A stretch of 64,000 bases of DNA from Antedon mediterranea (GCF_964355755.1 NC_092677.1:3787001-3851000), one strand, 5' to 3'. Positions 1 to 12,330 are shown, counted from the stretch's first letter. The notes: generated by a model not told the origin, from the letters alone. Numbers and translations are program-made.

Positions 1-1763
1 GCTGTTGGGTGGAAAGAAGAAACTGACCTATTAGTTCTTTCAATTTCATTGATTTACCATTGATTTTAAGATCGGTTAAAAATAAAAAAAATAAGTATAA
101 GTTTACTAATAGCAATAATATTGCTATTAGTAAAATTATAAGATATCACTTAAATGGTCTTCTTCTGATAATGTTTTTGATCCAGTCCTTTAATTAATCA
201 TCCATTATTACCGAAATAATCTTCAGATTGAAATTAGGCCTACACAGAACAGAAAAGATATGGGTTTTTAAAAGGCGTTTGAAAACTTCAATAGAAGGTG
301 CATTATTAAGTAATAGGAAGTAATTGTTCCACAGTTTTGGAGCTGGAACTGCAAAAGCTCGATCACCATGGTGTTGAGGTCACTAGGTGAATCAAAAACT
401 ACACTATAAGTATAGCCAATTTAAGAAATATTTTACAGGCTAAAGTTCTACGTATAATTAAGGTGGAAATATGGTGATGCTTTGTGAAGTGATTTATAAT
501 ATGTAATTAACATCAATTTAAATATCGTTGTTTAATTGGAAGCCAGTGGAAGGTTTATATACGACGTGACTGTTTCCTGGTAAAAATTAAAAGCCCCGTA
601 ATTTGTACGATAAATGTATATCTATCAATCGTCGTTCGTTAGTGAATGAACAGCCTATTCATTTAGTATCTCGTTAAGCAACTTAATAGGCCTACGTCTT
701 TCGTAAAAAAAAAATAAAAGAAAAAAAGGCCTACGTTTTTTTCTCCTTTTTTTGGGACATTTTGTATGTCCAGATATCTGCTCTCATCACTATTTTGCAA
801 ACAAAATTATCTAACTTGTATAGGCCTCCTACACGGAAAATATAAAAGCTGAACAATATTTGTGAATTATAGTCATTCAATGTTCTTATACTGGCGTACA
901 TTGTTCTCTTGGCCTATACATTTCCGGGGTTTGTTTTCTGTACCGTATATAATGTACAAATAATAAACGTTGTATTTTTATTAGGGACCAAGCCAAAATT
1001 ATTCTCTACTGCAGTTACTGCATTACGTATACTTTAACCAGCTTATAATCAGAAACATTCTTATTATAAAGTTCAGTAAAAAATGAGTTACTCCAGTAAC
1101 TATAAAGTAGAATACCGAACATGGTCCTAGTATTATTGAATTATGAAATTATTGAATAAATGAAGGAATGAAGAAAATATTTTTTTTTAAATCAGAATAC
1201 GGTAGTCAGTGGCAGATCTAGGATTTGAAAATACTGACAAGTGGCCCAAGCATTGTAAAACGAAGTAGGCCTACGAGTAGTACTAGCCTAGGCTTGATGT
1301 CGAAATACACGAAATCTGAAAATATAGTAAAATTATATAATAATACAAAACTTCGGAAATCCAGCCTTGTGATCAGTAACTAAAATGAGGGCGTAATAAT
1401 GTAATTTTTATCAGAGCCCATGTAGGCCTCATATGAATCTGATCTGTTTTGTGCGCGTGTGTAAAATCGAGATACAAAGCCGATTTTAAAGTGTCAGTGT
1501 CTTATACGCATGCGTAGAGGGTGATTAAAAAAATGGAAATATAAATACGGGGTACTAGTGGAAAATTGTGTTGTTTCATGCTACCGCACGCCGAGGGTGT
1601 GTTGAAGATTAGGTCCAATCATTGATCAATACCAAAGTGGTGGTCAATCGGTATGACGTCTCCCTATCCAGCAGAAGATTCCAGGTTCGAGTCTCTTAGA
1701 ATCATGAATTTCTATCTCCATTAATTGTAATTCATTCTAAACAAATATTATATTATTTAAATT
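1..1763. other. Intergenic sequence 5' of the GPCR
   Basis: AT-rich non-coding sequence with no convincing exon. An ACTGCAGT-type repeat motif lies near 1009-1027. A tRNA-like B box (GGTTCGAGTC) near 1688-1697 with a degenerate upstream half suggests an old tRNA-derived SINE at about 1625-1745. The final bases hold the acceptor of a probable 5' UTR intron of the GPCR (TTTATTTCAG ending at 1800). Confidence 0.5.
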
Positions 1764-1817
1764 ATGAAGGTATATAATGATCTCTTTCTGTTTATTTCAG
1801 TAAAAACCACTGCAGCG

Positions 1818-2951
1818 ATGTCGAATCAGTCATCTAATACAACACTGGAAAGCGATATAACTGACGGGTCGGAGGATTGGGCAGAGTCATGCCAAATTTA
1901 TCTATGGGCAGCCATTTGCTTGACATGTGTAGGAGTCGGTGTGATTGGAAACCTGACGCTAATTTACATAATTCTGCGCAATGACACTATGCGCAATACG
2001 CGTAACATGTTGATATGCAATATAGCCGTCGGTGATTTGCTTTTACTCGTGTCCTATCCTACGTATACACTTTCATTTGTTTTCGACAGCATGACTATAA
2101 GTTGGACCGATATATTGTGTAAATTTTTTAAAACCTGGCTGTTAATATCACAAGGTGTTTCTGTTTTGAGTCTCACGTGGCTCAGCGTTGAACGGTACCA
2201 AGCGTTTTCAACAACACAGCGCGGTTTCGTTTCCCGTTACGTTATGGCTATAACGCTTGGTATATGGATCGTAGCCATCATTTTTACGTTGCCTCTAATT
2301 ATTTACACCAATGCGAGTGAAGGCAATATTAGGTGCCTTGATTTTCCTGTACAAGAACTATCTGGTCGATTGTACGGTTTATTCCAGTTTGCTGCCCTCT
2401 ATGTGATTCCCTTGTTTATCATTCTAATACACTATTGTTTGATAATAGGTATATTGTTTAAAAGTGTAAGGAGGATGCCGATTCAAACTTCGAATCGTGA
2501 CGATCAGATCCGTCGACGTAAGCGATCGTCACTGGTTCTATTTCTCATCACGGTCATGTTTGCGATGTGTTGGTTACCGCATTTTATTCGCTCTATGATA
2601 ACGCATTTCGATGATGATTATATAAACCTCACGTTTATCAAATTTAAACTATTTTCAGAAATGATGATCTATGTAAGCGGTTGTATAAACCCGGTAACAT
2701 TGTTTTTGATCAGCAAACGACATCGGCATTATTATAAGAAATACCTTTGTTGCACTAGCCAACGTTCCCGCCAACTCCGAGTCGGATTTCTTTCAAGCGC
2801 ACGTTCAATCTTCAGCACGCGGCAAACGCAGGCAGATCTGCACATGCGCACAGTTGATTTAACATATGGCGAAAAGGATAGCGAATCAACGTGTTTGAAA
2901 CAAAATGAAGCCGTATACAAAGATAACTTGGGAGGCGAGAAAAAAGAATGA
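1818..2951 (+). CDS. Rhodopsin-class GPCR, bombesin-receptor-like
   Basis: Predicted seven-transmembrane neuropeptide receptor at the plasma membrane, 377 aa in one coding exon. I chose the ATG at 1818 because a good splice acceptor ends at 1800, so the in-frame ATG at 1764 is probably intronic. Seen: N-glycosylation sequons at N3 and N7; TM1 about 28-52 with GN; TM2 about 63-83 with GDLLLLV; a C101/C173 pair that should form the conserved disulfide; ERY at 125-127 in place of DRY; TM6 with CWLP at 251-254; TM7 with NPVTLF at 291-296; CC at 311-312 as a palmitoylation candidate; and a basic, Ser/Thr-rich tail. The RNTRN loop, GVSVLSLT in TM3 and the NPxxx(F/Y) spacing resemble bombesin receptors (GRPR/NMBR type). 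Related peptide receptor groups remain possible, and the ligand cannot be told from sequence. Confidence 0.85.
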   Translation: MSNQSSNTTLESDITDGSEDWAESCQIYLWAAICLTCVGVGVIGNLTLIYIILRNDTMRNTRNMLICNIAVGDLLLLVSYPTYTLSFVFDSMTISWTDILCKFFKTWLLISQGVSVLSLTWLSVERYQAFSTTQRGFVSRYVMAITLGIWIVAIIFTLPLIIYTNASEGNIRCLDFPVQELSGRLYGLFQFAALYVIPLFIILIHYCLIIGILFKSVRRMPIQTSNRDDQIRRRKRSSLVLFLITVMFAMCWLPHFIRSMITHFDDDYINLTFIKFKLFSEMMIYVSGCINPVTLFLISKRHRHYYKKYLCCTSQRSRQLRVGFLSSARSIFSTRQTQADLHMRTVDLTYGEKDSESTCLKQNEAVYKDNLGGEKKE

Positions 2952-4739
2952 ACGAATGGAATGATATAACGTTCACATAGAAATATTCAATACAACGAGT
3001 TCAAAATTCATTTGTTCTTGATCTACATGTACATACTGATCAATGGGTGCCCAGCTTGCTTGCTATGTATTTATACCATATCGCATATCATTATATATTA
3101 CGTCATTTTATAAATCAATACATGACGAAAAGTAACTAGCGCCATCACAGAAGAAGATATATTATTGAGTTGTCACAATATCGACAACCGTTAATTTTCG
3201 CCTGCCGGGGAATTGTACGTCCTATTTGAAAGGAGAATGTGTTTATCATGTTCAATCATTTCGACTTGTATGAAACATTTTCCAAACAGGAATAATGGGA
3301 AAATATCCGAATTTATGACAATTGCGATTTAAATTACAAATACTACGACCTTTTTTACATGGAAGGCAAGCATTTCAAATCTGGCTAACAAAAAGTATAA
3401 CTTTAAATCTAAAACTTGAAATGTCAAAGTGCAAGTGATTGTTGGTTGCGAGCAGATCTATAATAGGCCTACATACCGTAACTATCATAAGAGCAAACCG
3501 AATGTCTCTATTAGAACAGTTCTCATTGGATGACAAAATACCTTCCACGGACTATGCAGTGATAATCCTCGCCTGCAAGAATTGGATTTCACCCGCAGAG
3601 AGCGAAAGCCATAAACTTGGCCTAGGTCGTCTTGGGCCAATGTTGTGTGTAGACAAACCATGCCCTGGTAAGCAATAAAGCGTGACGTGAGGTCAAATTG
3701 CTGTGCAGAAATATGATAGCTTCTACTACAATGACGAGAGTTCCACGTTATTAATGCGGAGTTTCATAACCGGCGGCCGGATGATCAGAAAGCATTTTTT
3801 TTTTGAATTTCTTAAAATTGATGTACGCATGTAGCCTATAAATAACAGACAATGCACCATATTATGTACAGAAAGGACTATTTAAAGTGTCATGTCATTG
3901 TGTCGAAAGTTCTTTCACTTTTACATAATAATAATAGTTATCCGATCATAATGGTAAAGCGGTATAGGCCTATATTATGTTTTTTTTTTCCACCAAAATT
4001 CACGTACTCAAGTAATTATACGGTACCGTTCATATTTTGTTTATTGATTAATATTATTATTTTAGTTTTACTTCTAATTTTGATCCCTAAGATGGTCTTA
4101 TTTTAATTGTTGATTATTGTTTATTGCTATATTGTTAGTCATTAAAAACAATATATAACAATCTTTAAATAAATGTTTATTGAAACTATTGAAACTTTAC
4201 CAATCTCAAACGGCAGTTCCGAACGAACGTTGCTTATGATTGGTCAAACTAATGTATGTCGTTCTGTAGTATCTAAATGGGAAATAACTATTAACAGTGT
4301 AAATAATTAGGGATAAATAAATATTTTAATTATTTTATATTCTCTTATGACTCACTTCTTTGTATTATACTTTAATTAATTAATTAATAATTAATTAATT
4401 GATTATTCTTTCAGCTGAATATTATTTTTCTATCAAGTTTTAAATTTCTCTCAATTGTATTATAACGCTTATAAAATGTACAATAAAGTGTCTATTTATT
4501 CCTCCTACTGAGTGTCAAATGCACTTTTTGCGTTCCATACCTTTACCAACTTTGCTGGAAGATAGTTTTGCGACTCGTAACACTGCAGCAAAGATCAAAG
4601 TATTTTCTAAGATCTTTGTAGACTTTCCCTACGTCGATCTGTAGTTATTGTCTTTTTTATTAATTTTTTTTTATTTCGATTGTTGTCTGGAAAGAGGTAT
4701 ATTCAGAGCATCATTCTGACGACTGAATCATTCTCTACT
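2952..4739. other. Intergenic sequence after the GPCR
   Basis: AT-rich sequence without a supportable gene. Short open frames here lack codon structure, splice context and recognisable motifs. A TAAT/TTAA simple-sequence patch lies at about 4373-4403. The GPCR 3' UTR must begin here, but I could not fix its end. Confidence 0.4.
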
Positions 4740-4779
4740 TCTCTACGTTAACTGCTCAAGTGGACCCAATTTAACACCA

Positions 4780-5065
4780 GGGTAGCAGTGATATACAATA
4801 GAAATAAGTCACTACTTTTACGCCTGAGCGTCGTGTTGACAACAAGTATGTCGTGGGTTCGATTCCCACGCTGGTCGGTGGAATAGAGTTAAAGGTATGC
4901 AACCACTGTGTTTGGGGTTCACAGAAGTATACGTCCCCCTTTCCACCACACATCATGAGGCGACAACATCAATGCATCTGGTGATGTGCTGGAAATGACC
5001 CCAACAGGCTGTGGCAGGGCCTTAGTGCTGAGGCAGGGAGAGCACATTTAACATCTTTTTTTATT
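4780..5065 (+). repeat. tRNA-derived SINE-like element
   Basis: A Pol III B box (GGGTTCGATTCCCAC) lies at about 4856-4870, in a tRNA-like segment whose T-arm can pair. A unique body follows and ends in a T-rich tail near 5060. The A-box half is degenerate. This is the standard layout of a tRNA-headed SINE; the boundaries are approximate. Confidence 0.55.
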
Positions 5066-5980
5066 TAATTTTTTTTTCAACTTGTATTCGATCTTGTAAA
5101 TTTTATGTTTGCCTCCCTCAATTTTAAAAGAAATTGAATTCATTATTTTCATCGCAGGAGTACGAAACAGTTTGGTATGCCGTGCGTGCGAGTATACTGT
5201 GGAGAATAGTTTATCAAATTACATAGCAAGAAATGTTTGAAATCGAGTGAAACTTCTAACCGAGTTGCTGAGTAAGCTGCCAGGACTTGTGTATACTGAA
5301 AACGTGATCTTCCTTCTTAGTCCAAAACAACCTACTCTTTCGCGGAAGTTAGTTTCAAAAGATGTTTAAACTAAATAATGTATTAATTATACCAATTAGG
5401 ATGGTATTTATTTGAATAAACGTCTTCCTTATAAAACATCACCTAGAATATGTATTAATAACTACAAGGGCCCAAACAAACATTAAATAATATGCTTTAA
5501 AATGTTATTAATTAATCATCTAAGACACTGTGAAAAAGAGTAGGTATAGTTTTACGAATATCAAGCATTTCAATAATGGTAACCGACAGAAAACATGTAT
5601 TCAATTCAATTCAATTCACATTTATTTACGTCCAGAAAAAAAAAGTAACAAAAACAAAATGGCAAGTGATAATACAAGAAAATGGACAAAGGCAAATCCC
5701 AAAAAGATTATAATCTTGTGACAGGATTGCCTTTACAAATTTAAATTAAGAGAAGAAAAAAAATATAAATAAAGTAAATAAATTAATTAAACAATAAATA
5801 ATATATATATAAAACCAGTAGATAAAAGTTGGAATAAAAAGTAAAAAAATAAAGAACAGAAAAAAGTTCTTTCTATAGATGGATGTAAGCCATAACGTCC
5901 TTCTAAAACCTTTTTACCCGAGTCATTATTATTCCAAGAACCATCGTCTACACTTCCTAGAGGGGCAGCGAGCTCACCCT
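5066..5980. other. Intergenic sequence with dispersed-repeat remnants
   Basis: No gene seen. A CAATT simple repeat (5600-5618) is followed by an A-rich stretch, like the 3' end of a retroposed element. The sequence then grades into the MITE-B copy that ends beside the first sulfotransferase gene. Confidence 0.35.
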
Positions 5981-5984
5981 CTAG

Positions 5985-6205
5985 TATTAAGTAATTTGAA
6001 ATTAAAGATGATGTATTGTCCCAATAAAACATGAAAAATAAAGATTAATAAAATCAGACTTTCAATAGATTATTTTGTAGTTTTAATAAAGTTAAATCAC
6101 TTTTATAGAAAAAAAAACTGAAAAAAATTAATGTTTTCACTTATAATTAATGACAAAATAATTGGTTAAATTCAAAAACCCATTGGCTGACAGCCAATTT
6201 ACCGT
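5985..6205 (-). mobile_element. MITE-B copy (NFI-palindrome family)
   Basis: Reverse-orientation copy of a family also at 30285-30575, 52095-52350 and 59120-59440. Shared blocks are the GACAAATACAT-type end, the AGTCTGATTTxATTAATCTTCA block and the TTGGCTGxCAGCCAA palindrome, here at 6183-6197. It lies about 30 bp beyond the stop codon of the first Gal3ST gene, so it may be part of its 3' UTR. No coding capacity. Confidence 0.65.
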
Positions 6206-6237
6206 TACCGCTAGTATCGAATATTAATGCTGCTGCT

Positions 6238-8442
6238 CTATCCATTTTTCTTTCTACGACGTGATAGTTTTTTATTTCTTTTGCGACGAGTTAGAGATAA
6301 CGGTTTAAGTACTTTCTTAGTTTTTACACTCGATTTTACAATTTGTTTATTTCGTACTGTTCTCGCAAATTCTTTAGCTGATTTCATCATGTACGGGCAC
6401 AGAGTGTTATTATGTTTCAAGTTTGCAATAGGCCAGTACGATCTATCTTTGATGTTTGGTGTCTTGTCAGGTAGAGTACATTCATACATTGTTTGATTTA
6501 ATTTAAATTCTAAAATCTTCAAATCCTTTTCCAATTCCGGACCGTAATTTTTAAGTTTTTCTAAAAGTATAACTTTGAAATGGTCATATAGCTGGGCATC
6601 TGACGCGCACCATTTTCTGGCATCTTCACGAATTTTATCTGAAACATTGTACCTTAAACTTGCAATCCTTACTGTCTTTGTAATATATAATATATCATCC
6701 CATTCCCAACAGAAAAGCTTCTTCAACAGTAGTAAAGACTCATTGAAATACTCTTGCAACATTATAAGATCAAATTCCGTTTCTATTTTTCTTATGGTTT
6801 CGTTTAACAATGTTCGGTTCAATTGTTGAACGTGATCCAGTCCAAAATCATACAGAAGAGGATTTCTTAAGTAAGATCTTTGTCGAAATTCTGGATATCG
6901 ATCAAGAAAATATTGTGGTTTGGACATAAATGTTCGATATGGATTCTGTTCATTTTGTAAATGCAACGGATTAAAAAGCTGAAAGTATCCAAAGACAGAC
7001 TCCAATTGCGTAGAAGGATCTCTAATAATTGTTATGTATTTAGTATCTGGTTTCATTACGGCTTCCATTTCTGTTCGGTTGTACCTTACATGGTTCACCA
7101 GTAAATCGTAGGTGCCTGGAAGTACCTGTTTTCTGTTAAAGTGTGTGTGGCTAATTATATGTCCGCGTTTAGGTGATGCAAAAGTTAAATTTCGTAAAAA
7201 TCCATATCTCTGCAAGATTAAGCTCATTGTGGTACTTCCAGTTTTGTGTGTCTTTAATAAGACAATATGTTGGTACGGCTTGCATGCAATCTCAGTTGGT
7301 TTAGTTGTAGAATTGGCGTGTTTGGGTTCAATCAATGGAATGTGCCTTCTCCAACTTGAGTTCAAACCTACATAGTACCTGCAATACACATTATTAATAT
7401 AATAATATAGGTAATATTATTTTCTTCTATTCCTATCAACAACCATAGTCACTTGGAAGCAATACAGTTTTTATAGCAGTTTTAGCCAATGCAATGTGCC
7501 ACAAAATTAAGTCATGTTAAACTCGTTTCAAACTAGACGAACTCATTAGCCCGATTGCAATTTTTTCGAAGAGAAACAAGGCCATATAGATGGCTGCAGT
7601 CGCGTGCTCAAGTTATTGTTTACCGACCGACCAACCTACCAACCGATCAACCAACCGACAGAAATTGCTGAACATGTTTAAAAATGTTGAAAATGTTTTA
7701 AAATATTTATATTTTTTTAATTTACACGTGCGTAGCCTGTCACTTGACGTGCTCGTATAACGTAATTTTGAGTTGAAAAGTAAGTCAAGAAAACAGAAAT
7801 CGGGAAAAAAGAGTGCGTATTAACATTTAACGCGCAGTACGCGTGCAAAAAATCTTTTTTAAACGCTTAAAATTGCCTGAAACGTACTCTTATTTCATCG
7901 AAAATAAATTTTGACAATTTGGACAATTTTAAGCGCGCGTACGCATGCGTTACACGCATATGATGATTTATGCCCTGAAATGTATTAGTACCAAATTTTA
8001 TTTAATTGTGATTCATTTTCGTGAAGATATGATTACAAACGTGATTTCGTTAAATCGTGCGTAGTATAGACCGCGTAATATTTTATTGCGCACCGTGAAA
8101 ACATAACCACATCGATTCCTGGCCATAAGGAATATACTGTGAAAAATTTAGCTAGATTAAACTGATATCAAGATACGGTCATATACAAGTTAGTGTTTAC
8201 CGACTGACCGACCAACCAACCGACCGACATAGTCGCTACCCAGTCTAATATACCAGACTAAACGTTTCTCAGATACCTTATTATTAGACTACTATTGTTA
8301 ATAAGGTTACAGCTAATTGAAATTACCTGGAATCTGTGCACTTTTGGAAAAGTTGAAGCTTTCGGATTTGATATATTCCTGTCAAAGTAACGAATGTCAA
8401 TAGAACCAAAAACAGTGGCTTCGCTTTAAACATTTCAGACAT
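6238..8442 (-). CDS. Galactose-3-O-sulfotransferase family, copy 1
   Basis: Predicted Golgi type II membrane sulfotransferase that moves sulfate from PAPS to the 3-hydroxyl of galactose on glycolipids or glycans; the family is known, this substrate is not. Two exons on the minus strand: 8442-8327 (ATG, 38 codons plus 2 nt) and 7378-6238. GT-AG junctions and phase agree, giving 418 aa. Exon 1 encodes a short basic cytoplasmic end and a membrane anchor at about residues 9-24. Exon 2 holds the PAPS 5'-phosphosulfate loop LKTHKTGSTT (80-89), the 3'-phosphate motif IIRDPSTQLESVFGY (156-170) and several NxS/T sequons. The C-terminus is strongly basic (KRRKR-type clusters). Length fits animal Gal3ST proteins. 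The central region is almost identical to copies 2 and 3. Confidence 0.9.
7555..8235. repeat. CCGACCGACCAACC-type dispersed repeat in copy-1 intron
   Basis: Two related segments (about 7575-7670 and 8186-8230) share GTTTACCGACYGACCRACC, and the first also has GGCCATATAxATGGCTGCAGTC. A third copy lies at 11333-11410 near the Gal3ST pseudogene. It is a short dispersed repeat ending in a degenerate CCGA/CCAA tract. Confidence 0.5.
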
Positions 8443-10488
8443 GATTTTTCTTACTTCAGGGTTATTTTCTTCAAACAATACAACGTTTCACCACAAACTA
8501 CAACAGATAAATGTACAGAGGAATCAACCATGACGTAGCAGGTGGTCATGACGTAATTGCTGAATCCAAGCCTCTGAGTTGCTGAAAACAACAATTAAAA
8601 AAAATACCACCGGAGTTAATTTGAATATTCATGTGCACATTTTAATGGTTACGTTATCATTACCCTTAAAGAAGGCAGGAGAGGAGGGTGGGAGCTGATA
8701 GCGGCTTCAGAGGGTGCGTACTATTATGGATATGTTTCATCGGATAAGAATAATTCCAAAATAAGGTCCTTGAAAATAAACACATTAGTTGAATTTTAAT
8801 TTATGTATGGTGCCTACTTTGAACGTGGTAATGTGCAAACCATAACATACAGGAGCTGCCAAGTCCGGTGCGATATTTCATTAATTTGTTTTCATTAATC
8901 ATATCCATAAGGTGTGACGTAAGAATTGAGCTAATTACAATTTTCTAATGCAAACGCTTTCTGTCGAGCCGTCTGGATTAGATTGACTTTATATGTCGAT
9001 GTATGGGGTTCGAATCCCATGAGCAACTTCTTTTAACTTTATAGTGAGAGAGATATTATTTAGAGGGTTAGGTTTAGTTATATTTAGGAAGTAGTTCGGC
9101 TATCGTTTACATAAGAGGTCCCCAACTTATGTACAAAAACAAAAATCACCCCGGGGACGTAATCTTTGGCTAACATGGCAAGTTAGTTCGTTTTAATCGG
9201 TTTACACCAGGCACACTTCTAAACGATGAGACGTAAAAATCGGTTTGCAAATGAGATAGACATTCAATACGATTTTAATTCCGGTTTTTGTAGTGGGGTC
9301 ATGTGAATATAATTGCGATCATAAAACTGAATTTGCTCACATTCGCTTCAGGGGCGGACCAAGGGTTGTGCCCTAGTGGCCCGGGAAACACTCTTAATTT
9401 TATACTAAATGTTGTTTCTGCCACTAAATTAAAATTTACATCCCATTTCAGCGTATCCAATATCCATATAGAGTTAAACTGTATTTGTAAATTGGCAGAA
9501 TGCACCGTAATATTTAACCAGCAGTCACTAAAGACCTACTACTGTATCCACGTACAGTATATATCGGCGGTCGACGTATTTTTTGTCAATAAGTTTCTGT
9601 GCATGCGCAAAATAAATTTCTGACTGACTAGTTGCTTGTGGTGCGCGCGTCATGTGAGCATGGAGATGTATCTCTCTTCGTCACGAGAGGTAATAATAAT
9701 AGTCTGTTCTTATATAGCGCATATAAGCAGGCTCTCAATGCGCTTTACATAAAAAATAAAAGCAGGAAATGATAAATTAATGAAAAGCTTGTACGAAAGG
9801 AGCCCAATTATACACACTGTGTGTGTGGAAAAAACCGTCATATGTGTCGTCGATTTGTTCATAATTATTGCGTTTGCCGGGGTTTTTCCATAATTTAAGG
9901 CCAAATCATAATTTTGCGTATAATTTTTGTTTTTCCGTGTAGAACCCTATTTATCTTCATTTCCGTATTAGACTACATTTCCGTAGTAACAGTGTTATAC
10001 CGGTAGCTGAGCACATTTTGCTTCTTTCCGCAAATTTTCTATCATTATTTTATGTCTAATATAATTATTGAGTACGTTTTCCTCAATATTTATAGCAGCA
10101 GCTTCATATTTTTTATCTAATTTTTTGAAATCATTAATTGATGATAATAATTAATGTACTTATTATTATCTTTTATTATTTCATTATAGTTAATATAATT
10201 TATCACCGTACCGGCGGAAGAATCTTCATCGGGAATTCCCCCTGATTCACATTGAAGCAAATCCTTTTATTCTATTTTTCGTCACGCGTGTTTCTGCTTC
10301 GATCGTTTTGTTGTTTGCTTGCAGTTTTTCCGTTGTGTATACAAACATACACACATATATGTCACATAATTAAAACATTGAACGTTGATAGGCTTATAGG
10401 GTATGTTCAAGTTACAGAGTTGCAGGAAGGTTTTGTTGTTAGCTTATTAATAGATAAAAGAAGTAATGTCAACGAACGACCTTCACCA
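8443..10488. other. Intergenic spacer between Gal3ST copies 1 and 2
   Basis: No supportable gene. A tRNA-like remnant with B box GGGTTCGAATCCC lies at about 8955-9025; its T-loop is one base too long and the rest does not fold well, so I read it as a SINE or tRNA fossil. A TATAGCGCATAT...CAATGCGCTTTACAT block at about 9710-9750 resembles a dispersed-repeat end. TG-rich and AT-rich tracts follow. Confidence 0.4.
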
Positions 10489-11243
10489 ACAGCACTGTAT
10501 CGTATAATGTAGGCGGGATTGAGTGTAATGCTTCAATTCACTCGGACAATTCGTGCGGTCACAGTCTGTAACTAACGCTAAGCAGGGAGTTGCTTATTTT
10601 ACAACTCTCTGCGCTAAGTAACCCATTACTGTATATTGTTTCTTTGTGTTACATAATATATTTCCTTATAAATTATATCATTACCTGTACTTTCCGCGTG
10701 AACGTTGCTTGGAGAAAATAACTTATTTAGTAATGAGAATCATGTCTCGAATGTGTAAATTGAAGTCACTATTTTTTGTTATATTAATGTTGGTTACTTT
10801 GACCGGAATTAATATCAGAAAAATTTTACTTGATCAAAAATGTCCAAATTCCAGATAAGTGTTGAAGCGAGAATAGGACTATTCTGTCGTGGGGTTTACC
10901 AGCAGCTACTAGTTCTAGTTCTAGTTGATCATATGGGCGTAGCAGATGAATACAGTGTACCAAGTTATTCCATAGAGGAATAGTAGTTGTACTCATCATG
11001 ATATGAGGCATCATACATCATCATACACAGGCATACGCCATATCTCCCAGTGGTGCATCTCCTCTCCCGACTGCGGGTTGTTTTCTCGATGGCCGTCGTT
11101 GGTTCTCATCAACCGACGCCCTTGTAGTTTTTTGTTTGTTTTTTGTACCAACTGGGTGTCCAACCACCCTCCACATCTGCTAAAGGAGTGGTGGGGGTAT
11201 AAGCTAATTGGTTTAATATCACATTTACACTCGTAATATTTTT
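10489..11243 (+). repeat. Left unit of a tandem duplication at Gal3ST copy 2
   Basis: This block is closely similar to about 12155-12875, covering the 5' flank, exon 1 and first part of the intron of Gal3ST copy 2. Shared landmarks are TGAGTGTAATGCTTCAATTC, ACAGTCTGTAACTAACGCT and CTAAAGGAGTGGTGGGGGTA. The offset at exon 1 is 1,598 bp. Similarity resumes in the 3' flank (11274-11990 versus about 14359-15300), so a whole gene was duplicated and its middle then deleted. Confidence 0.8.
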
Positions 11244-11290
11244 TTTCGCTTACTGTTACCGCTCTTCTGTGCAAATATTTATAAGATTTC
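10733..11290 (+). pseudogene. Gal3ST pseudogene: exon 1 kept, exon 2 deleted
   Basis: Exon 1 (10733-10854) is open, has the same phase as in copy 2 and encodes the same N-terminus and membrane anchor, with small changes. The splice donor that reads GTAAGT in copy 2 reads ATAAGT here. About 1.48 kb matching the rest of the intron and nearly all of exon 2 is missing. Only the last bases of exon 2 (GCAAATATTTATAAG, about 11274-11288) remain before the homologous 3' flank. No sulfotransferase domain can be made. The AT donor does not match the U12 consensus, so minor-class splicing is unlikely. Confidence 0.8.
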
Positions 11291-11301
11291 GCAGTTTCTA
11301 A

Positions 11302-11575
11302 AGCTCTGTCTGCACTATCAAACTAGTTAGACAACAAGGCCATATACATGGCTGCAGTCACCTGCTCAAGTTAGTGTTTACCGACCGAACGACCAACCGA
11401 CCGACATAGTAAGCTGGAGTCGCGTTGCACGTGACTAAAAACGTGTGATGTGCCCAAATATGGTGGTGATATACTCAAATATGCTAGTGATATACCCAAA
11501 TATGCTAGTGATATGACATCATCATTTTCATATATGAGCACATCACATTTTTTGTTACATAAAGTTTGTTAATTT
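11302..11575. mobile_element. Harbinger-like MITE-A copy split by another repeat
   Basis: The MITE-A end AGCTCTGTCTGCACTATC starts at 11302. After about 30 bp it is interrupted by the CCGACCGACCAACC repeat (about 11333-11420). MITE-A interior resumes near 11440, with three tandem CAAATATGSTRGTGATATR modules, and ends in CATAAAGTTTGTTAA. The order suggests insertion of one repeat into another. Confidence 0.6.
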
Positions 11576-12330
11576 ATAATTACAGGCCAATGAAACTATC
11601 ACAAAAATGCCAAATTTGACCCTTTTTTAGACATAAATCGTACTTCTTCAGAAAATAAATACAAGAAATACCGAATTCAGCAATTGTCATTTAATGCATC
11701 TTTCCCTACTGATACCGTACTCGAACATTTTTCTAATTTTATTTTGTACTATGATGTGTTATGTATGTTTATGAATTTGTGAATGGAAATAATGAAAAAA
11801 AATGTTTTTTTTTATTGAATAGAATAATCAAAATGATAGTGTTTATGAATAAATGATTTAATTATTTAAGTCTTGAATATTAATGAGGGTATTATTTCTA
11901 TAAGTAATTATAATTATGATATTTTAATGAATACATTAATGGTATTATTTATGAATAAGATGGTTCTGAAATCATATGTACATCCCTAATACGTAGTAAA
12001 AATATGGTCCTCGGTCAAGTTGTCATTTAACATTCAACTATAACTAGTTCCTCATTGTTTCAGTGGATTTAATTATTAAAATGATTTGGTGATCGAGTCT
12101 TTTTTGTAAGAAGCATTGTGATGATTTAAATGGATGGCGCCGATGGATCAAGTTTATTGTATCGCCTAATGTAGGCTAGGAATGAGTGTAATGCTTCAAT
12201 TCACTTGGACAATTCGTGTCACAGTCTGTAACTAACGCTTTATGCATGCCATTATATATTATAAATTAATATTTAGCATTACCTGTACTTTCCGCGTGAA
12301 CGTTGCTTATAGAAAATAGCTTATTTAGTA

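Noticed and set aside
5787-6032. Short minus-strand open frame beside Gal3ST copy 1
   Set aside because: Largely within or next to the MITE-B copy, with no conserved motif and no splice context.
8955-9025. tRNA gene candidate
   Set aside because: Only the B box and T-arm look right. The T-loop is a base too long, and no acceptor stem or D-arm could be paired.
10252-10512. 86-codon open frame upstream of the Gal3ST duplication
   Set aside because: No motif or splice context, and its end lies in the duplicated flank, where the other copy is not open.
10855-10860. U12-type AT-AC donor at the Gal3ST pseudogene exon 1
   Set aside because: ATAAGT does not match the U12 donor consensus ATATCC, the paralogue has GTAAGT, and the downstream exon is missing. 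It is a mutated donor.
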